Counted from the stretch's first letter, positions 46,149-56,471 are shown. The stretch is 64,000 nt of DNA from Deinococcus apachensis DSM 19763 (GCF_000381345.1 NZ_KB906399.1:235001-299000), one strand, 5' to 3'. A program made the numbers and translations. The notes: a model not told the origin generated them from the letters alone.

Positions 46149-46522
46149 GGTCAGAGGGCTCGGCCCTCTCGTGGCGCCGTTGGATCCGCTCGGCGGGCTT
46201 CGCCTGGGCCGGAATCATCCACACTTACCGGGTGCAGGCGAACTTTCGCATTGAGATATGGGCGGCAGTCCTCGCGGTCACGCTCGCCCTCGCCCTGCGC
46301 GCCCCGCTCTCGCCCATCCTGATCTCCTGCGCCCTGGTCCTGAGCGTGGAGTTGCTGAACACGGCGCTGGAGGCGGTCGTGGACCTCGCCAGCCCCGGCT
46401 GGCACCCGCTGGCGAAACTGGCGAAGGACGCGGCGGCGGGCGCGGTGCTGGTGGCGAGTCTGGGCGCGCTGCTCGTTGGGCTGGTGGTGCTGGGGCCGCC
46501 GCTGCTGCGGCTGCTCGGCTGA
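46145..46522 (+). CDS. dgkA: Diacylglycerol kinase (prokaryotic DgkA type)
   Basis: This encodes 125 residues from the GTG overlapping the ybeY stop. It has an amphipathic N-terminal helix with GFAWAGIIHTYRVQANFRIE, then three membrane helices. The signature ELLNTALEAVVDL (about 70-82; catalytic Glu and Asn) and AKDAAAGAVLVASLGAL are both present. It phosphorylates diacylglycerol or undecaprenol for lipid recycling. Confidence 0.93.
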   Translation: MRSEGSALSWRRWIRSAGFAWAGIIHTYRVQANFRIEIWAAVLAVTLALALRAPLSPILISCALVLSVELLNTALEAVVDLASPGWHPLAKLAKDAAAGAVLVASLGALLVGLVVLGPPLLRLLG

Positions 46523-46801
46523 ATGGCGGGGCGGTGGGCCATTTCATTAACAACCCACCACGTCATCCTACGGCTCTTCCTGTTCTCTTGGCACGCTTTG
46601 GGGAGCGACGCATGGTATGATGACGGTTGTTATGGAGCCTCCCAGTTCCGGCTCTGCAAACACGCCCGGTGAACACCGCCTGCGGGCGGCGTTTTTGCTG
46701 TGGCAGACAATAGAAACCGGCGACCGACACCCGGCCCCTGAGGACGTGGTGGGCAGCAGGTGCCTTGCGGGACGCCGGGGCGCGTTGGAGCGCGCACACA
46801 G
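46523..46801 (+). promoter_or_regulatory. Long 5' leader of the CorC-type gene with internal hairpin and U-tract
   Basis: An extended -10 box (TGGTATGAT, 46613-46621) starts a transcript with a leader of about 175 bases. Inside it, CCGCC-TGCG-GGCGG is followed by CGTTTTT (T run 46692-46696), a short intrinsic terminator. Upstream complementary segments (CGCCCG and CGGGCG) could form a competing stem. This is the arrangement of an attenuator or riboswitch. It does not match the M-box or yybP-ykoY wording I know. Confidence 0.5.
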
Positions 46802-48142
46802 ATGAATGATTGGCTAGGCGTGGCATCGCTGCTGTTTCTGGTGGTCGCCAACGGATATTTCGTCGCGGTCGAGTACGCGCTCGTGAGCGTGCGCCGGACC
46901 CGCATTGATCAACTCGTGGAGGAGGGCAGCCGGGCTGCCAGAACGGTGCAGCGCGTTCTGAGCCGCCTCGACCTCTACATCGCCGCCGTGCAGCTCGGCG
47001 TGTCGATGATGAGCCTCCTCATCGGCTTTATCGCCGAGCCCGCCATCGAACACCTCATGGAGCCGGTGTTCCGGTCGGCGGGGTTGCCCGAGGGGTGGCA
47101 GCGGCCCACCTCGTTCCTGGTGGCGTTTGCACTTTCCACCATGCTGCACATCGTCCTGGGCGAACTCGTGCCCAAGTCGGCCGCGCTGCAAAAGAGCGAA
47201 CAACTGGCGATCACCCTCGTGCGCCCGCTCGTCTGGTTCACCACTATCTTCCGGCCGATCATCCTGGGTCTGAACGGGCTGGGCGCCCTGGTGCTGCGGC
47301 TGATGGGCCTCAAAGCTGTGGCCGGGCACCACACCGCCTACTCCGAAGAGGAGATTCGCATGATCGTCAGCGCGTCGAGCCAGGAGGGCGTGTTGGAGGA
47401 CGACGAGAAGGAACTCGTGTACAACGTGTTCGACCTCTCGGATACGACGGTGCGCGAGATTATGACCCCGCGGGTGGACATGGTCGTCGTGGACGGGGCG
47501 AGCCCGCTGCGAAGGCTGCTGGAGCTGAACAGCGAGCACGGTTACTCGCGGGTCCCCGTGTTTCAGGACACCGCGGACAACATCGTGGGGATCGCGCACA
47601 CCTCCGACATGCTCCGGCACCTCGACGACCTCGACGAGACCACCATCGCGGACGTGATGCGCCCGGTCTTCTTTGTGCCCGAGGGCATGAAGATCAAGGA
47701 CCTGCTCGCCAAGATGCGCGAGAAGAAGTCGCACCTGAGCATCGTGGTGGACGAGTTCGGCGGCACCTCGGGCCTGGTCACGCTGGAGGACGCCTTGGAG
47801 GAGATCGTGGGCGAAATCTACGACGAGACGGACGAGGACGAGCAGCCGCTGATCGAGGTGATTGGCGAGGGCGTGTATCTGATGGACGCGAGCCTCACCG
47901 TCGGCGAGGTCGAGGAGCGGCTGGGCACCAATCTGGAGGACGGCGAGGGCGAGTACGACACCCTCTCGGGCTTCATGACGAGCCACTTCGGCGACATCCC
48001 GGAGGTGGGGCAGAGCTTCGTGCATGAGGGCTGGGCCTTCGTCGTCGAGGAGGCCGACCAGCGCCGCGTGGCCCGCGTCCGGGTCGAGCGCGCCGCCACC
48101 CCCGACCCCCTGGAATCCGTGGAGGACCATGTTCGTGATTGA
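46802..48142 (+). CDS. HlyC/CorC-family membrane protein (DUF21-CBS-CBS-CorC)
   Basis: This encodes 446 residues. The DUF21 domain has three to four helices (about 1-195; NGYFVAVEYALVSVRRTRID near 16-36). Two CBS domains follow (about 215-335; VREIMTPRVDMVVVDG and IADVMRPVFFVPEG), then the CorC_HlyC domain (about 350-435). Relatives export Mg2+ or Co2+, or protect against Mg2+ overload. The unusual long leader upstream may sense an ion. The C-terminus overlaps cdd by 14 bases. Confidence 0.92.
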   Translation: MNDWLGVASLLFLVVANGYFVAVEYALVSVRRTRIDQLVEEGSRAARTVQRVLSRLDLYIAAVQLGVSMMSLLIGFIAEPAIEHLMEPVFRSAGLPEGWQRPTSFLVAFALSTMLHIVLGELVPKSAALQKSEQLAITLVRPLVWFTTIFRPIILGLNGLGALVLRLMGLKAVAGHHTAYSEEEIRMIVSASSQEGVLEDDEKELVYNVFDLSDTTVREIMTPRVDMVVVDGASPLRRLLELNSEHGYSRVPVFQDTADNIVGIAHTSDMLRHLDDLDETTIADVMRPVFFVPEGMKIKDLLAKMREKKSHLSIVVDEFGGTSGLVTLEDALEEIVGEIYDETDEDEQPLIEVIGEGVYLMDASLTVGEVEERLGTNLEDGEGEYDTLSGFMTSHFGDIPEVGQSFVHEGWAFVVEEADQRRVARVRVERAATPDPLESVEDHVRD

Positions 48143-48599
48143 CCCTAACCTGAGCGGTACGGAAACGACTGACGCCGTCCCCGCGCCCGACCCCCAACTG
48201 CTGGAGGGGGCAAAAGTTGCTTTCAAACAGGCCTACGCTCCCTACAGCAAATTCCGCGTCGGCGCGGCCCTGAGAACGCCCGACGGCCGGGTCTACCTCG
48301 GCGCCAATGTCGAGAACGCCAGCTACGGCCTGGGCCGCTGCGCCGAGCAGAGTGCGGTGCAGGCAATGGCGACGGCCGGGGCGCGCGAGTTCACCGACCT
48401 CGTGGTGTACTCCGAGGCCACGCCGCCCGCCAGCCCCTGTGGTGCGTGCCGCCAGATTCTCTTCGAGTTCAGCCCGGACGCCCGTGTGGTGTGCGTGAAC
48501 CAGCACGGCGACGTGGTGAGCGGCCTGGTGCGCGATTTCCTGCCGCACGGCTTCCGGCTGGAGCAAAGGGATGACGGGCACAAGGTGGGGACGGAGTAG
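48129..48599 (+). CDS. cdd: Cytidine deaminase
   Basis: This encodes 156 residues from the ATG inside the end of the CorC gene. Zinc-site motifs are GRCAEQSAVQAM (Cys-x-Glu, about 75-86) and PCGACRQILFEF (about 103-114). YSKFRVGAAL and ANVENASYG bind substrate. It deaminates cytidine and deoxycytidine in salvage. The N-terminal 20 residues are an extension. Confidence 0.96.
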   Translation: MFVIDPNLSGTETTDAVPAPDPQLLEGAKVAFKQAYAPYSKFRVGAALRTPDGRVYLGANVENASYGLGRCAEQSAVQAMATAGAREFTDLVVYSEATPPASPCGACRQILFEFSPDARVVCVNQHGDVVSGLVRDFLPHGFRLEQRDDGHKVGTE

Positions 48600-48617
48600 G
48601 CCACCATTGGCGGACGT

Positions 48618-49223
48618 TCAAGGGCGGCGACAGGCCGCCTCTTCTGTGGGCGACAGCCTGGGCCAGCGGTAGGCCAGGAGACGCCGAACGGTCTTGAGGG
48701 GTGGCGCTGGAGCACTGCCGGGCACGACCCAGTCGGGCGAGGGGGCAAGGGCATCCTCATCCCAGACCGCGAAATCGACCCGGAGGCAGATCGCCCGCCC
48801 CTGAACCCAGAACCTCGTGATGACCTGGCCAAAGACGCGCTCACCCGTCTGAATTGGGAGGGTCGGCGTCACGTCCCGCTTTGCACCCCTCAGAGTCCAC
48901 AGGCGGACCCCGGAATCATTCCAGGCAATCAGGTACTGCCCACCAGGTGTCCAGCTCAAACCGGGCAAACCCGGCTGGCGGCCCAGATTCAGTGAGCCCC
49001 GTCGCGGAGTCACCCGAATCAGTTCGCACCAGTCCGCGTTTACCGGTCCAAAAGCGCAAGCTTGCACCACCGCCGCCGTGCCCGTGGGGTTGAAACGCGT
49101 GACAGGGTCGGCCCGGGTGTAAAGATCGGGTGGCGCGGGTTCCGGAAGGGGCACTTGCACGACCCGACCGCCCGGGAAGGTAACGGCCCAGGTCAGCGCA
49201 GAAGCCAGCAGCGGGGTGAACAT
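48618..49223 (-). CDS. Hypothetical exported protein with beta-propeller-like repeats
   Basis: This encodes 201 residues from the ATG at 49223. A short hydrophobic start (MFTPLLASALTWAVTFP) may be a weak signal. The body has strand-turn repeats such as GLSWTPGGQYLIAWNDSGVRLWTLRG, reminiscent of WD40/TolB blades, but there are too few for a full propeller. I do not recognise a named family. It follows the broken aceA gene. Confidence 0.6.
   Translation of the reverse strand: MFTPLLASALTWAVTFPGGRVVQVPLPEPAPPDLYTRADPVTRFNPTGTAAVVQACAFGPVNADWCELIRVTPRRGSLNLGRQPGLPGLSWTPGGQYLIAWNDSGVRLWTLRGAKRDVTPTLPIQTGERVFGQVITRFWVQGRAICLRVDFAVWDEDALAPSPDWVVPGSAPAPPLKTVRRLLAYRWPRLSPTEEAACRRP
48621..48645 (+). 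terminator. Terminator after cdd
   Basis: GGCGGC (48623-48628) and GCCGCC (48634-48639) flank a 5-base loop, followed by TCTTCT. It lies inside the end of the convergent gene. Confidence 0.65.
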
Positions 49224-49577
49224 GACCGCATCTTCCCTGGCCGGGCAAGTTCTGTCTTCCACCTTTGGGGAGAACTTCTCGGCCCTCCCCGGCAGTCATA
49301 CCACTGGTCTGCTCAGCCGGGCGCCCCCGCCAGCGCCCGGTCCTTGCCGAACTGTTCCGCCTCGGTACTCCCCGCCAGCGCCGTCGTGCTGCTCTGCCCG
49401 CCCCCCGCCGCCGTCGCCACGAGGTCAAAGTAGCCGGTGCCGACCTCGCGGTGGTGCTTGACGGCGGTGAAGCCCCGCTCCTGCGCGGCGAATTCCCGCT
49501 CCTGAAGTTCGACGAAGGCGCTCATCTGGCGGCGGGCATAGCCGTGGGCCAGCTCGAACATGGAGTGGTTCAGCGAG

Positions 49578-49612
<35 letters not shown>

Positions 49613-49867
49613 CCCGCCCTTCCGAGTTCCTGCTGGAAGCGGGCGATGGTCTCGTCGTCAAGGTTCTTCTTCCAGTTGAAGCTGGGCGAGCAGTTGTAGG
49701 CGAGGAGCTTGCCGGGGAACTTCGCATGGACGGCTTCGGCAAACTTGCGGGCGTCTTCGAGGTTGGGAACGCTCGTCTCGCACCAGAGCACGTCGGCGTA
49801 GGGGGCGTAGGCCAGCGCGCGGCTGATCGCCTGCTCGATGCCGGAGCGGACATAGTAGAAGCCCTCG

Positions 49868-49899
<32 letters not shown>

Positions 49900-50238
49900 A
49901 TTGTCGTCGATGTCGCTCGTGAGCAGGTTGGCGGCGTCCGCGTCGGTGCGGGCGATCAGGATGGTGGGGACGCCGCACACGTCGGCGGCGAGGCGGGCCG
50001 CGTTCAGCGTGCGGATGAACTGGGAGGTGGGCACCAGGACCTTGCCGCCCAAGTGCCCGCCTCGATCATCGCCTTCATCAGCTCGAAGGCGTTCAGGGGG
50101 CCGCCGAACCCCGCCTCGGCGTCGGCGACGATGGGCACGAAGTAGTCCACGTCGCCTTTGCCCTCGGCGTGCTGAATCTGGTCGGCGCGGCGCAGGGTGT
50201 TGTTGATGCGCCGCACCACGTCCGGCACCGAGGAGGCG

Positions 50239-50279
<41 letters not shown>

Positions 50280-50530
50280 CGCGTCGGCGGCGACCTGCCA
50301 GCCGCTGAGGTAGATCGCCCTCAGGCCCGCCTTGACCTGCTGCATCGCCTGGTTGCCGGTCAGGGCGCCCAGCGCGTTCACGAAGGGCTCCTCCCTCATC
50401 AGCCGCCACAGCTTCTGCGCCCCGTGCCGGGCGAGGGTGTGTTCGATAGGCAGGCTGCCGCGCAGCCGCACCACGTCGTCAGCGGAGTAGTTGCGCTGAA
50501 TACCCTGCCAGCGTTCCTCGGTGCGCCAGA

Positions 50531-50757
50531 TTTTTTTGTGTGTTGGGTCAAGTCCGTCAGACTGCGGACGGTCAGGCCCAGCCCAGGTCACCGAGCCAGC
50601 GCTTTTTTCGGGCCATCCCAGGCCGCATCCTAGATCTGGCCGACCTGGGGCCTTTCTCTCGACACTGCACCCTATCCGAGGCCCTGAGCCTGCACCACAA
50701 GAAGAGTCCCGAGAAAGCGCGTGCCTGACAGCCTTCCCCCTTTTCAGGAGGTGTTTG
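50531..50757 (+). ncRNA. Candidate bridge RNA region at the left end of the IS110 element
   Basis: Known IS110-group elements encode a bridge RNA in the non-coding end upstream of the recombinase, guiding target and donor choice. Here 227 non-coding bases sit in that place. They hold an 8-bp long-range stem, CCCAGGTC (50582-50589) with GACCTGGG (50642-50649), extended by flanking GGCC pairs. A GTCCG/CGGAC hairpin (about 50560-50577) and inner GGCC/GGCC pairs are also present. Guide loops were not assigned. Confidence 0.5.
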
Positions 50758-51795
50758 ATGGTTGTCCTCGGCATTGACGTCGGCAAGCGGGAGCTGTTCG
50801 TGAGCCTGCAGGAGACCCAGAGCGGCATGGATGTTTGGGTGATCGCCAAGCGCGGCCCCATCGCCAACACCGCTGCTGGGCTGCACGACCTCACCACCTG
50901 GCTGCAGAAGCGGACGTCTGGAGACGTTCAGGTGGTGATGGAAGCGCCCACCGTGTATTGGGAACGCTGCGCCCACCATTTCCATGCCCAGGGCGTCGCG
51001 GTGAGCGTGGTCAACCCCGACCAGATCAAGTATTTCGCCCGTTCCGTATTGCGCCGGGGAAAAACCGATGCCATGGATGCGGAAATCATCGCGCGGTACG
51101 GGCTGGTCATGCAGCCCGGGTGCTGGGCACCGCCCAGCACGACCTTGAACGATCTTAAGCACCTGACCCGTGAACGGGAGTCGGTGCTCGGGAGACGCAC
51201 CCGGGAGAACAACCATCTCATCGCCCTTCGGGATGCCCACCATGCTTCAGCCGTCGTCGTCACGCTCGCGGCCCAGCGGCTCGAACTGCTGGATCGTCAG
51301 TTGGTGGCGTTGGACGAAGCGCTGCACACCCTGGTGAACACCGACCAGGAACTCCAGCAGCAGCTGAAGCTGCTGCTGACGGTGCCGGGCTTTGCCTTCA
51401 TCTCCGCCGTCACGATCCTGGCAGAGACCGCTGGCTTCAGTCGTCTATCCACTGGGGCCGAGATCTCAGCAGCGGCCGGAATGGCCCCATCGCCACAGCA
51501 ATCGGGGTCGAAAACGGGACGAGGCAGCATCTCGAAGACGGGCAATGCCCGTCTCCGGCGGATCGCCTATCTCTGTGCGCTGGGCGCCGCCAAATCCAAC
51601 AGCCGGTTGAAGATCTTTTACGAGCAACTCAAGGCACGCGGGAAGCCACCGAAAGTGGCACTGACCGCGCTGGGACGCAAATTACTCTGCATAGGGTTGG
51701 CCGTGGTCAAGTCCGGGACGCCCTATCAAGACGACTTTGGTCCGTGTAACGCCCGCGCTGATGGGCCCGCTCAACCCGCCATCCTGTGCGGTTGA
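50758..51795 (+). CDS. IS110-family DEDD transposase/recombinase
   Basis: This encodes 345 residues from an ATG with CAGGAGGT upstream. The N-terminal RuvC-like domain shows [13 protein letters not shown] (Asp near 6), [11 protein letters not shown] (Glu near 61) and [14 protein letters not shown] (Asp pair near 103-106). The C-terminal Transposase_20 domain has [18 protein letters not shown] and [35 protein letters not shown], holding the catalytic Ser. It is complete in length, so the element may be active. Confidence 0.95.
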   Translation: MVVLGIDVGKRELFVSLQETQSGMDVWVIAKRGPIANTAAGLHDLTTWLQKRTSGDVQVVMEAPTVYWERCAHHFHAQGVAVSVVNPDQIKYFARSVLRRGKTDAMDAEIIARYGLVMQPGCWAPPSTTLNDLKHLTRERESVLGRRTRENNHLIALRDAHHASAVVVTLAAQRLELLDRQLVALDEALHTLVNTDQELQQQLKLLLTVPGFAFISAVTILAETAGFSRLSTGAEISAAAGMAPSPQQSGSKTGRGSISKTGNARLRRIAYLCALGAAKSNSRLKIFYEQLKARGKPPKVALTALGRKLLCIGLAVVKSGTPYQDDFGPCNARADGPAQPAILCG

Positions 51796-51854
51796 CAGGC
51801 AACGGGCGAAACCCTATCTAGAATCTCGGCGTGTGTGCGGGGGGTGGGCGTCAT

Positions 51855-52399
51855 GCGGGCCTCCTGGGTGTGAGAAGGTGGCCTCGCCCGGTCAGGGCGA
51901 AGAGACGGATGGCGGCTTGCTGGGGCGAGGCACGGGCCTCTGGGTTGGATGGGGTCATTGTGCGTGACCCTATTGGCTCACGGACTGGTGTACCTCATGG
52001 ACGGCGGGGTACACCACTTCGGCAGGTACACCATTTGAGGGTGAAGGCAGGGGCTGCGCTCCAAGCCTCACCACTGGGAAAACGCCACGGGCAGGGCATT
52101 TTCTCCCTCTCTCCTCGCAGGCTGGGTGACGCAGGGAAGTCCTTGATTGAAGGAAAAAGCCATGTGGATCGACAAAAAAGCTTATTCCCTTTGAGTGGGG
52201 AGGCCGGGTGGGGATGAACGGGCCGGGCGTCCGGGGCCAGTGGGAAGCCCATTCGAGCCACCCCGGCAGGACAAGACAGCGAACCTCCCCCTCCGCTCGC
52301 CGCTGGAGCCGTCCTCAGGCTCGCCACACCGCAGAGCGGCCGGGAAGAGTACAAAGAGTACGCTCCCTGCCAGGCGGAAGAAGGCGCAGACCAGGAGCC
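51855..52399. other. 545-bp gene-free region upstream of aceA with repeated GGTACACC sites
   Basis: No credible gene is seen on either strand. The former aceA promoter should lie here, transcribing leftward. Three copies of the self-complementary octamer GGTGTACC/GGTACACC occur at 51987, 52008 and 52025. The rest contains poly-A and T-rich fragments (AAAAAAGCTTATTCCCTTT near 52177) and GC-rich blocks without clear structure. Confidence 0.55.
51986..52032 (-). promoter_or_regulatory. Operator-like cluster upstream of aceA
   Basis: TGGTGTACC (51986-51994) and GGTACACCA (52008-52016) form a 9-bp inverted repeat with a 13-base spacer. A third half-site GGTACACC follows at 52025-52032. It lies 130-180 bases upstream of the aceA start and is probably a binding site for a regulator of acetate/glyoxylate genes. 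Confidence 0.5.
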
Positions 52400-53038
52400 T
52401 CAGCCCCGGATGCCGACCGGCACGGCCAGCCACGCCTCCAACTCGCGCTCGAACTCGGCGTGGCGGTCGTGGTGGTAGAGCAGGCCGTGGAAGCCTGCCT
52501 GGCGGGCAGCGTCGATGTTCTCCTGCACGTCGTCCACGAAGGCGATTACGGCGGCGGGCACCCCCATCGCCTCCTCCAGCGCGGTGAAGGCGGCGGGGTG
52601 CGGTTTCTTCTGCCGAATCTCGTTGCTGAAGACCAGGGCGTCAAAGCGGGCGAAGCGCGGGTCGCGGCGCAGGTGGTCGCTGACGACGGGGTAGTTGTTG
52701 CTCAGCAGGCCGACGCGCACCCCGGCGGGCAGGGCGGCGAGGGTGGCGTACATGGGTTCGTTGTCGTGGACGCTGCCCAGGTACAGCGCCTCGAACTCGG
52801 CGTAGGGCAGGGTGATACCCGTCTCCTCCTGCATCACGGTCCAGAACTGCGGGAGAGTCCACTCGCCGACCTCCAGTTGCCGCACGTGGCGGAAGTAGCT
52901 CTCGCGCACGCGCTCCACGGGCACCCCGCTTTGCTGGGCCATATTCAGGGTGGAGCGGCCGTCGAAGGTGCCGACGGTAAAGACGCCCCCCCAGTCGAAG
53001 GCGACGTGACGGGCGGCTGGGAGGGTCGGGGAGGTCAT
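52400..53038 (-). CDS. HAD-superfamily hydrolase (subfamily IA)
   Basis: This encodes 212 residues from the ATG at 53038, seven bases after a CAGAAT box; an ATG at 53047 overlaps that box. The HAD motifs are VAFDWGGVFTVG (motif I, with the second Asp replaced by Gly), GLLSNNYP (motif II), KPHPAAF (Lys, motif III) and AFVDDVQENIDAARQAG (motif IV). Loss of the usual second Asp (DxD to DWG) also occurs in dehalogenase-like relatives. The substrate is unknown. Confidence 0.87.
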   Translation of the reverse strand: MTSPTLPAARHVAFDWGGVFTVGTFDGRSTLNMAQQSGVPVERVRESYFRHVRQLEVGEWTLPQFWTVMQEETGITLPYAEFEALYLGSVHDNEPMYATLAALPAGVRVGLLSNNYPVVSDHLRRDPRFARFDALVFSNEIRQKKPHPAAFTALEEAMGVPAAVIAFVDDVQENIDAARQAGFHGLLYHHDRHAEFERELEAWLAVPVGIRG

Positions 53039-53045
53039 GCGGCGC

Positions 53046-53051
53046 ATTCTG
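53046..53051 (-). promoter_or_regulatory. -10-like box of the HAD hydrolase gene (leaderless)
   Basis: CAGAAT on the minus strand, seven bases before the ATG at 53038. Confidence 0.45.
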
Positions 53052-53147
53052 CCGCAGCGGGGCGAGTGGACGGGGGCGGCTGTTCAGACCGAGGGACTCC
53101 CCCACCACGCCTCACCCGGGCGGGAACTGACTTAGAAGGGGCGCCTC

Positions 53148-53153
53148 TATACT
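53148..53153 (+). promoter_or_regulatory. -10 box of the NrnA-like gene (leaderless)
   Basis: TATACT, seven bases before the ATG at 53161; the best -10 match among the leaderless genes here. Confidence 0.65.
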
Positions 53154-53160
53154 CGGCCCC

Positions 53161-54171
<1,011 letters not shown>

Positions 54172-54183
54172 TCCCGGCTCCGC

Positions 54184-54215
54184 AACCCGCCCCCGTCAGC
54201 GTGGGGCGGGTTTTG
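54184..54215. terminator. Bidirectional terminator between nrnA-like and beta-lactamase-like genes
   Basis: A 10-bp stem (AACCCGCCCC at 54184-54193 and its complement 54203-54212) encloses a 9-base loop and ends in TTTT. It contains the stop codon of the leftward gene. Confidence 0.85.
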
Positions 54216-55359
54216 CGGCGAGAGAGGCCCGCTCCCCGTCCAGCACCGCGTCAATCCCGGCGTTGATCCAGGCGAAGGCGCGGCGGGTGTTCGGCATGGT
54301 GTACGTCTCGTCCGAACCGTGCTGCATGAAGGCGTAGACGACGTGGCGCCCGTCCTTCGTCTCGACGTAACCCGTGTACGTCAGGATGCGCCAGCCGTTG
54401 CCCCCCTTGCCCTCGAACAGGGCGACGTTGTGCCGCGTCTCCTCCTTCAGCGCCGGGCGACCGAAGCCCATCGCCGCCACCTCCCGCTGCCATTCCAGCG
54501 CGCGGGGGCTCAGGCCGGGGCGCAGGTACTCGTGGGCGAGGAACGTGGCGAACTCGTAGGGCGAGCTAAGGTTGTGAACGCGCAGGTCGTCCTCGGGTTT
54601 GGGCTCCCCATCAAAATACCGGTCGAGCTGGCGCTGGAGGTAGTCTGCCCGGTACTGCCGCGCGTCGGCGTCGATGGCGGCGGCCAGGCGCTCGCGTTCG
54701 GGGCCGACCCGCGCGCCCCAGTCCGGTGCGTCGTTAAACGCTTCCGACAGCCCCGCCTGCGCCGCCCACCAGTCCTTGGTCGTCAGGATCAGGCGGGTGC
54801 GGCACAGGCCCAGGTCGTCAGCGAGCCGCTGCACCGTGCCCAGTCCCACCCGGCGGTGCAGGATATCGGTGGCGGTGTTGTCGCTCTTGTGAATCATGCG
54901 GACGGTGAGGTCCCGGACGGCCGTGCCGTCGAAGGGGTAGGCGCCCAGGCTCTGGTTCTCGTGGGAGACGTCGAACCGCTCGTTCGGCCGGAGCCTCCCG
55001 GCGTCAATCTCCCGCAGCACCGCCCACAGCACCGCCTGCTTGTACGTGCTGGCGAGGGGAAACACACCGTCGGGGTTCTCGGCCACCGCGCGGACGGGCT
55101 CCAGGGTGGCCGGGTCCACCTCCGCCACCCACAGGCCCAGGCGACCGCTCAGGGGCAGGAGTGGGGGCGGGGCTTTCGCTACGGCGGGCGCGTCTCCCAG
55201 GCAGCCGGGGGCGTTGGGGTCGGGCGTGGCGGGGGACACCGCCTGGGCCGGGGGCAGACTGCTCTCGGGACGGCGCCACGCCCACAGCCCCCCGACGAGG
55301 GCGAGCGCCGCCAGGACATACCGGCCCTTGTTCCGCAGGGCGGGAGGAGGCGATGCCAT
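54196..55359 (-). CDS. Class A beta-lactamase-related serine hydrolase
   Basis: This encodes 387 residues. An N-terminal membrane anchor or signal ([15 protein letters not shown], about 14-28) is followed by a Pro/Ala linker. Catalytic motifs are [11 protein letters not shown] (S-x-x-K near 105-108), [13 protein letters not shown] (SDN near 157-159) and [11 protein letters not shown] (K-x-G triad with Gly for Thr/Ser, near 332). Glu166 of true beta-lactamases is not obvious, so it could be a DD-peptidase-like or other hydrolase. It lies four bases after degV and is transcribed with it. Confidence 0.86.
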   Translation of the reverse strand: MASPPPALRNKGRYVLAALALVGGLWAWRRPESSLPPAQAVSPATPDPNAPGCLGDAPAVAKAPPPLLPLSGRLGLWVAEVDPATLEPVRAVAENPDGVFPLASTYKQAVLWAVLREIDAGRLRPNERFDVSHENQSLGAYPFDGTAVRDLTVRMIHKSDNTATDILHRRVGLGTVQRLADDLGLCRTRLILTTKDWWAAQAGLSEAFNDAPDWGARVGPERERLAAAIDADARQYRADYLQRQLDRYFDGEPKPEDDLRVHNLSSPYEFATFLAHEYLRPGLSPRALEWQREVAAMGFGRPALKEETRHNVALFEGKGGNGWRILTYTGYVETKDGRHVVYAFMQHGSDETYTMPNTRRAFAWINAGIDAVLDGERASLAAKPAPR

Positions 55360-55363
55360 GCCT

Positions 55364-56209
55364 TTACGCTGTCAGGGGCTCCAGGGTCGCGCCGACCGTG
55401 CCCGGCCCCGCATGCGTCGCCACGACCGCGCCGATCTGGTGGTCACCCATATCCTCGAACTTCAGGGCGCCCAGGCCCGCGCGCACCTCGCGCAGGTAGT
55501 CCTCACCCCCCACGGTGGAGAGAAAGGCCACCCGCGCCCCGCCGTTTCCCTCCACGTAGCGCCGCACATGGTCCACGATGTCCGCGATGGCCTTTTTGTG
55601 GCCGCGCACCCGCCCGCCCGACTCGACCCGGCCGTTCTTCACCGTCAGGATCGGCTTGATGTTCAGCAGGCTGCCGAGAAGCGCCTGGGCACCGCCGATG
55701 CGCCCGTTGATCCGCAGGAACTCCAGGGTGTCCACGGTAAAGCGGATGTCGGCCTTGGCGGCCACGCGCTCCAGCTCGGCCACGATCTCGGCCACCGTGC
55801 GGCCTTCCCGCGCCCGCTGGGCGGCCCGCAGCACCTGCATCCCCAGGCCCATGCTGACCGAGCGGCTGTCCACCACGGTCACCCGGTCCCCGAACTCCTG
55901 GGCTGCCAGCCGGGCACTGCCCACGGTGCCCGAGAGCTGCCCGCTGATATGCACGCTGAGCACCTGATCGGCCCCCTGAAGCGCCTCGCGGTACACCGCG
56001 GCGAATTCGGCCGGGCTGGGCTGGGAGGTGCTGGGCGTCTTCTTGCCCTCCTTGAGCCCCTTGAAGAGGTCGGCGGGCGTGATGTCGATGCCGTCTTTGT
56101 GCATCTTACCGTCGAACAGCACATACAGCGGCACGCTGCGGATGCCGTGCTGCTCACGCAACCCGGGATCAAGGTCGCTCGTGGAGTCCGTGACGATGGC
56201 GATGGTCAT
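55364..56209 (-). CDS. DegV-family fatty-acid-binding protein
   Basis: This encodes 281 residues from the ATG at 56209, seven bases after a TAAGAT box that overlaps the alternative ATG at 56218. DegV signatures are IVTDSTSDL (N-terminus), [13 protein letters not shown] (about 61-73), [17 protein letters not shown] (about 91-107), VDSRSVSMG and [25 protein letters not shown] (about 164-188). Members (FakB) present fatty acids to the kinase FakA; no fakA is in the window. Confidence 0.93.
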   Translation of the reverse strand: MTIAIVTDSTSDLDPGLREQHGIRSVPLYVLFDGKMHKDGIDITPADLFKGLKEGKKTPSTSQPSPAEFAAVYREALQGADQVLSVHISGQLSGTVGSARLAAQEFGDRVTVVDSRSVSMGLGMQVLRAAQRAREGRTVAEIVAELERVAAKADIRFTVDTLEFLRINGRIGGAQALLGSLLNIKPILTVKNGRVESGGRVRGHKKAIADIVDHVRRYVEGNGGARVAFLSTVGGEDYLREVRAGLGALKFEDMGDHQIGAVVATHAGPGTVGATLEPLTA

Positions 56210-56216
56210 GGAGGCC

Positions 56217-56222
56217 ATCTTA
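56217..56222 (-). promoter_or_regulatory. -10 box of degV-hydrolase operon (leaderless)
   Basis: TAAGAT on the minus strand, seven bases before the ATG at 56209. Confidence 0.55.
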
Positions 56223-56442
56223 ACGCGGCGGGCCGGAAAGCCGGGGAGAAGGGCATGCCGTGGTCAACTCCTCAGTCGACTTCGCTGACAGCTCTCCTGA
56301 GAGGGAAGCCAAGTCCGCCCTTTACCCGCCGGGGACCTGCGTCTGTTGCCTCCCTCCCCGGGGAGGTGGCCCGCAGGGCCGGACTCGCAGAGGAGTCTCG
56401 CTTGTGCCGACCTGGCGGTGGCCGTGATCGCTCGGGCACACG

Positions 56443-56471
56443 GGAAAAACGCCGTCCAAGTGGGCGGCGTT
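56443..56471 (-). terminator. Terminator after the Fe-S oxidoreductase gene
   Basis: On the minus strand AACGCCG, a 10-base loop and CGGCGTT (7-bp stem, 56448-56471) run into TTTTT. It lies 19 bases past the stop. Confidence 0.85.

Larger units (their letters stand above)
50531..51819 (+). mobile_element. IS110-family insertion sequence in aceA
   Basis: This element of about 1.29 kb is bounded by AGA on both sides (50528-50530 and 51820-51822). It holds one DEDD transposase gene, about 227 bases of non-coding DNA before it and only about 24 after it. There are no long terminal inverted repeats, as usual for IS110. The interrupted aceA reading frame on both flanks defines the ends to within a few bases. 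Confidence 0.88.

Noticed and set aside
46523..46801. M-box (Mg2+) riboswitch before the CorC-type gene
   Set aside because: The conserved M-box segments I know are not present; only a generic leader with a hairpin is supported.
50589..50595. CACCGAG in the IS110 left end matching the aceA flank, as a bridge-RNA guide
   Set aside because: The match is only seven bases and is not adjacent to the AGA junction, so chance is a sufficient explanation.
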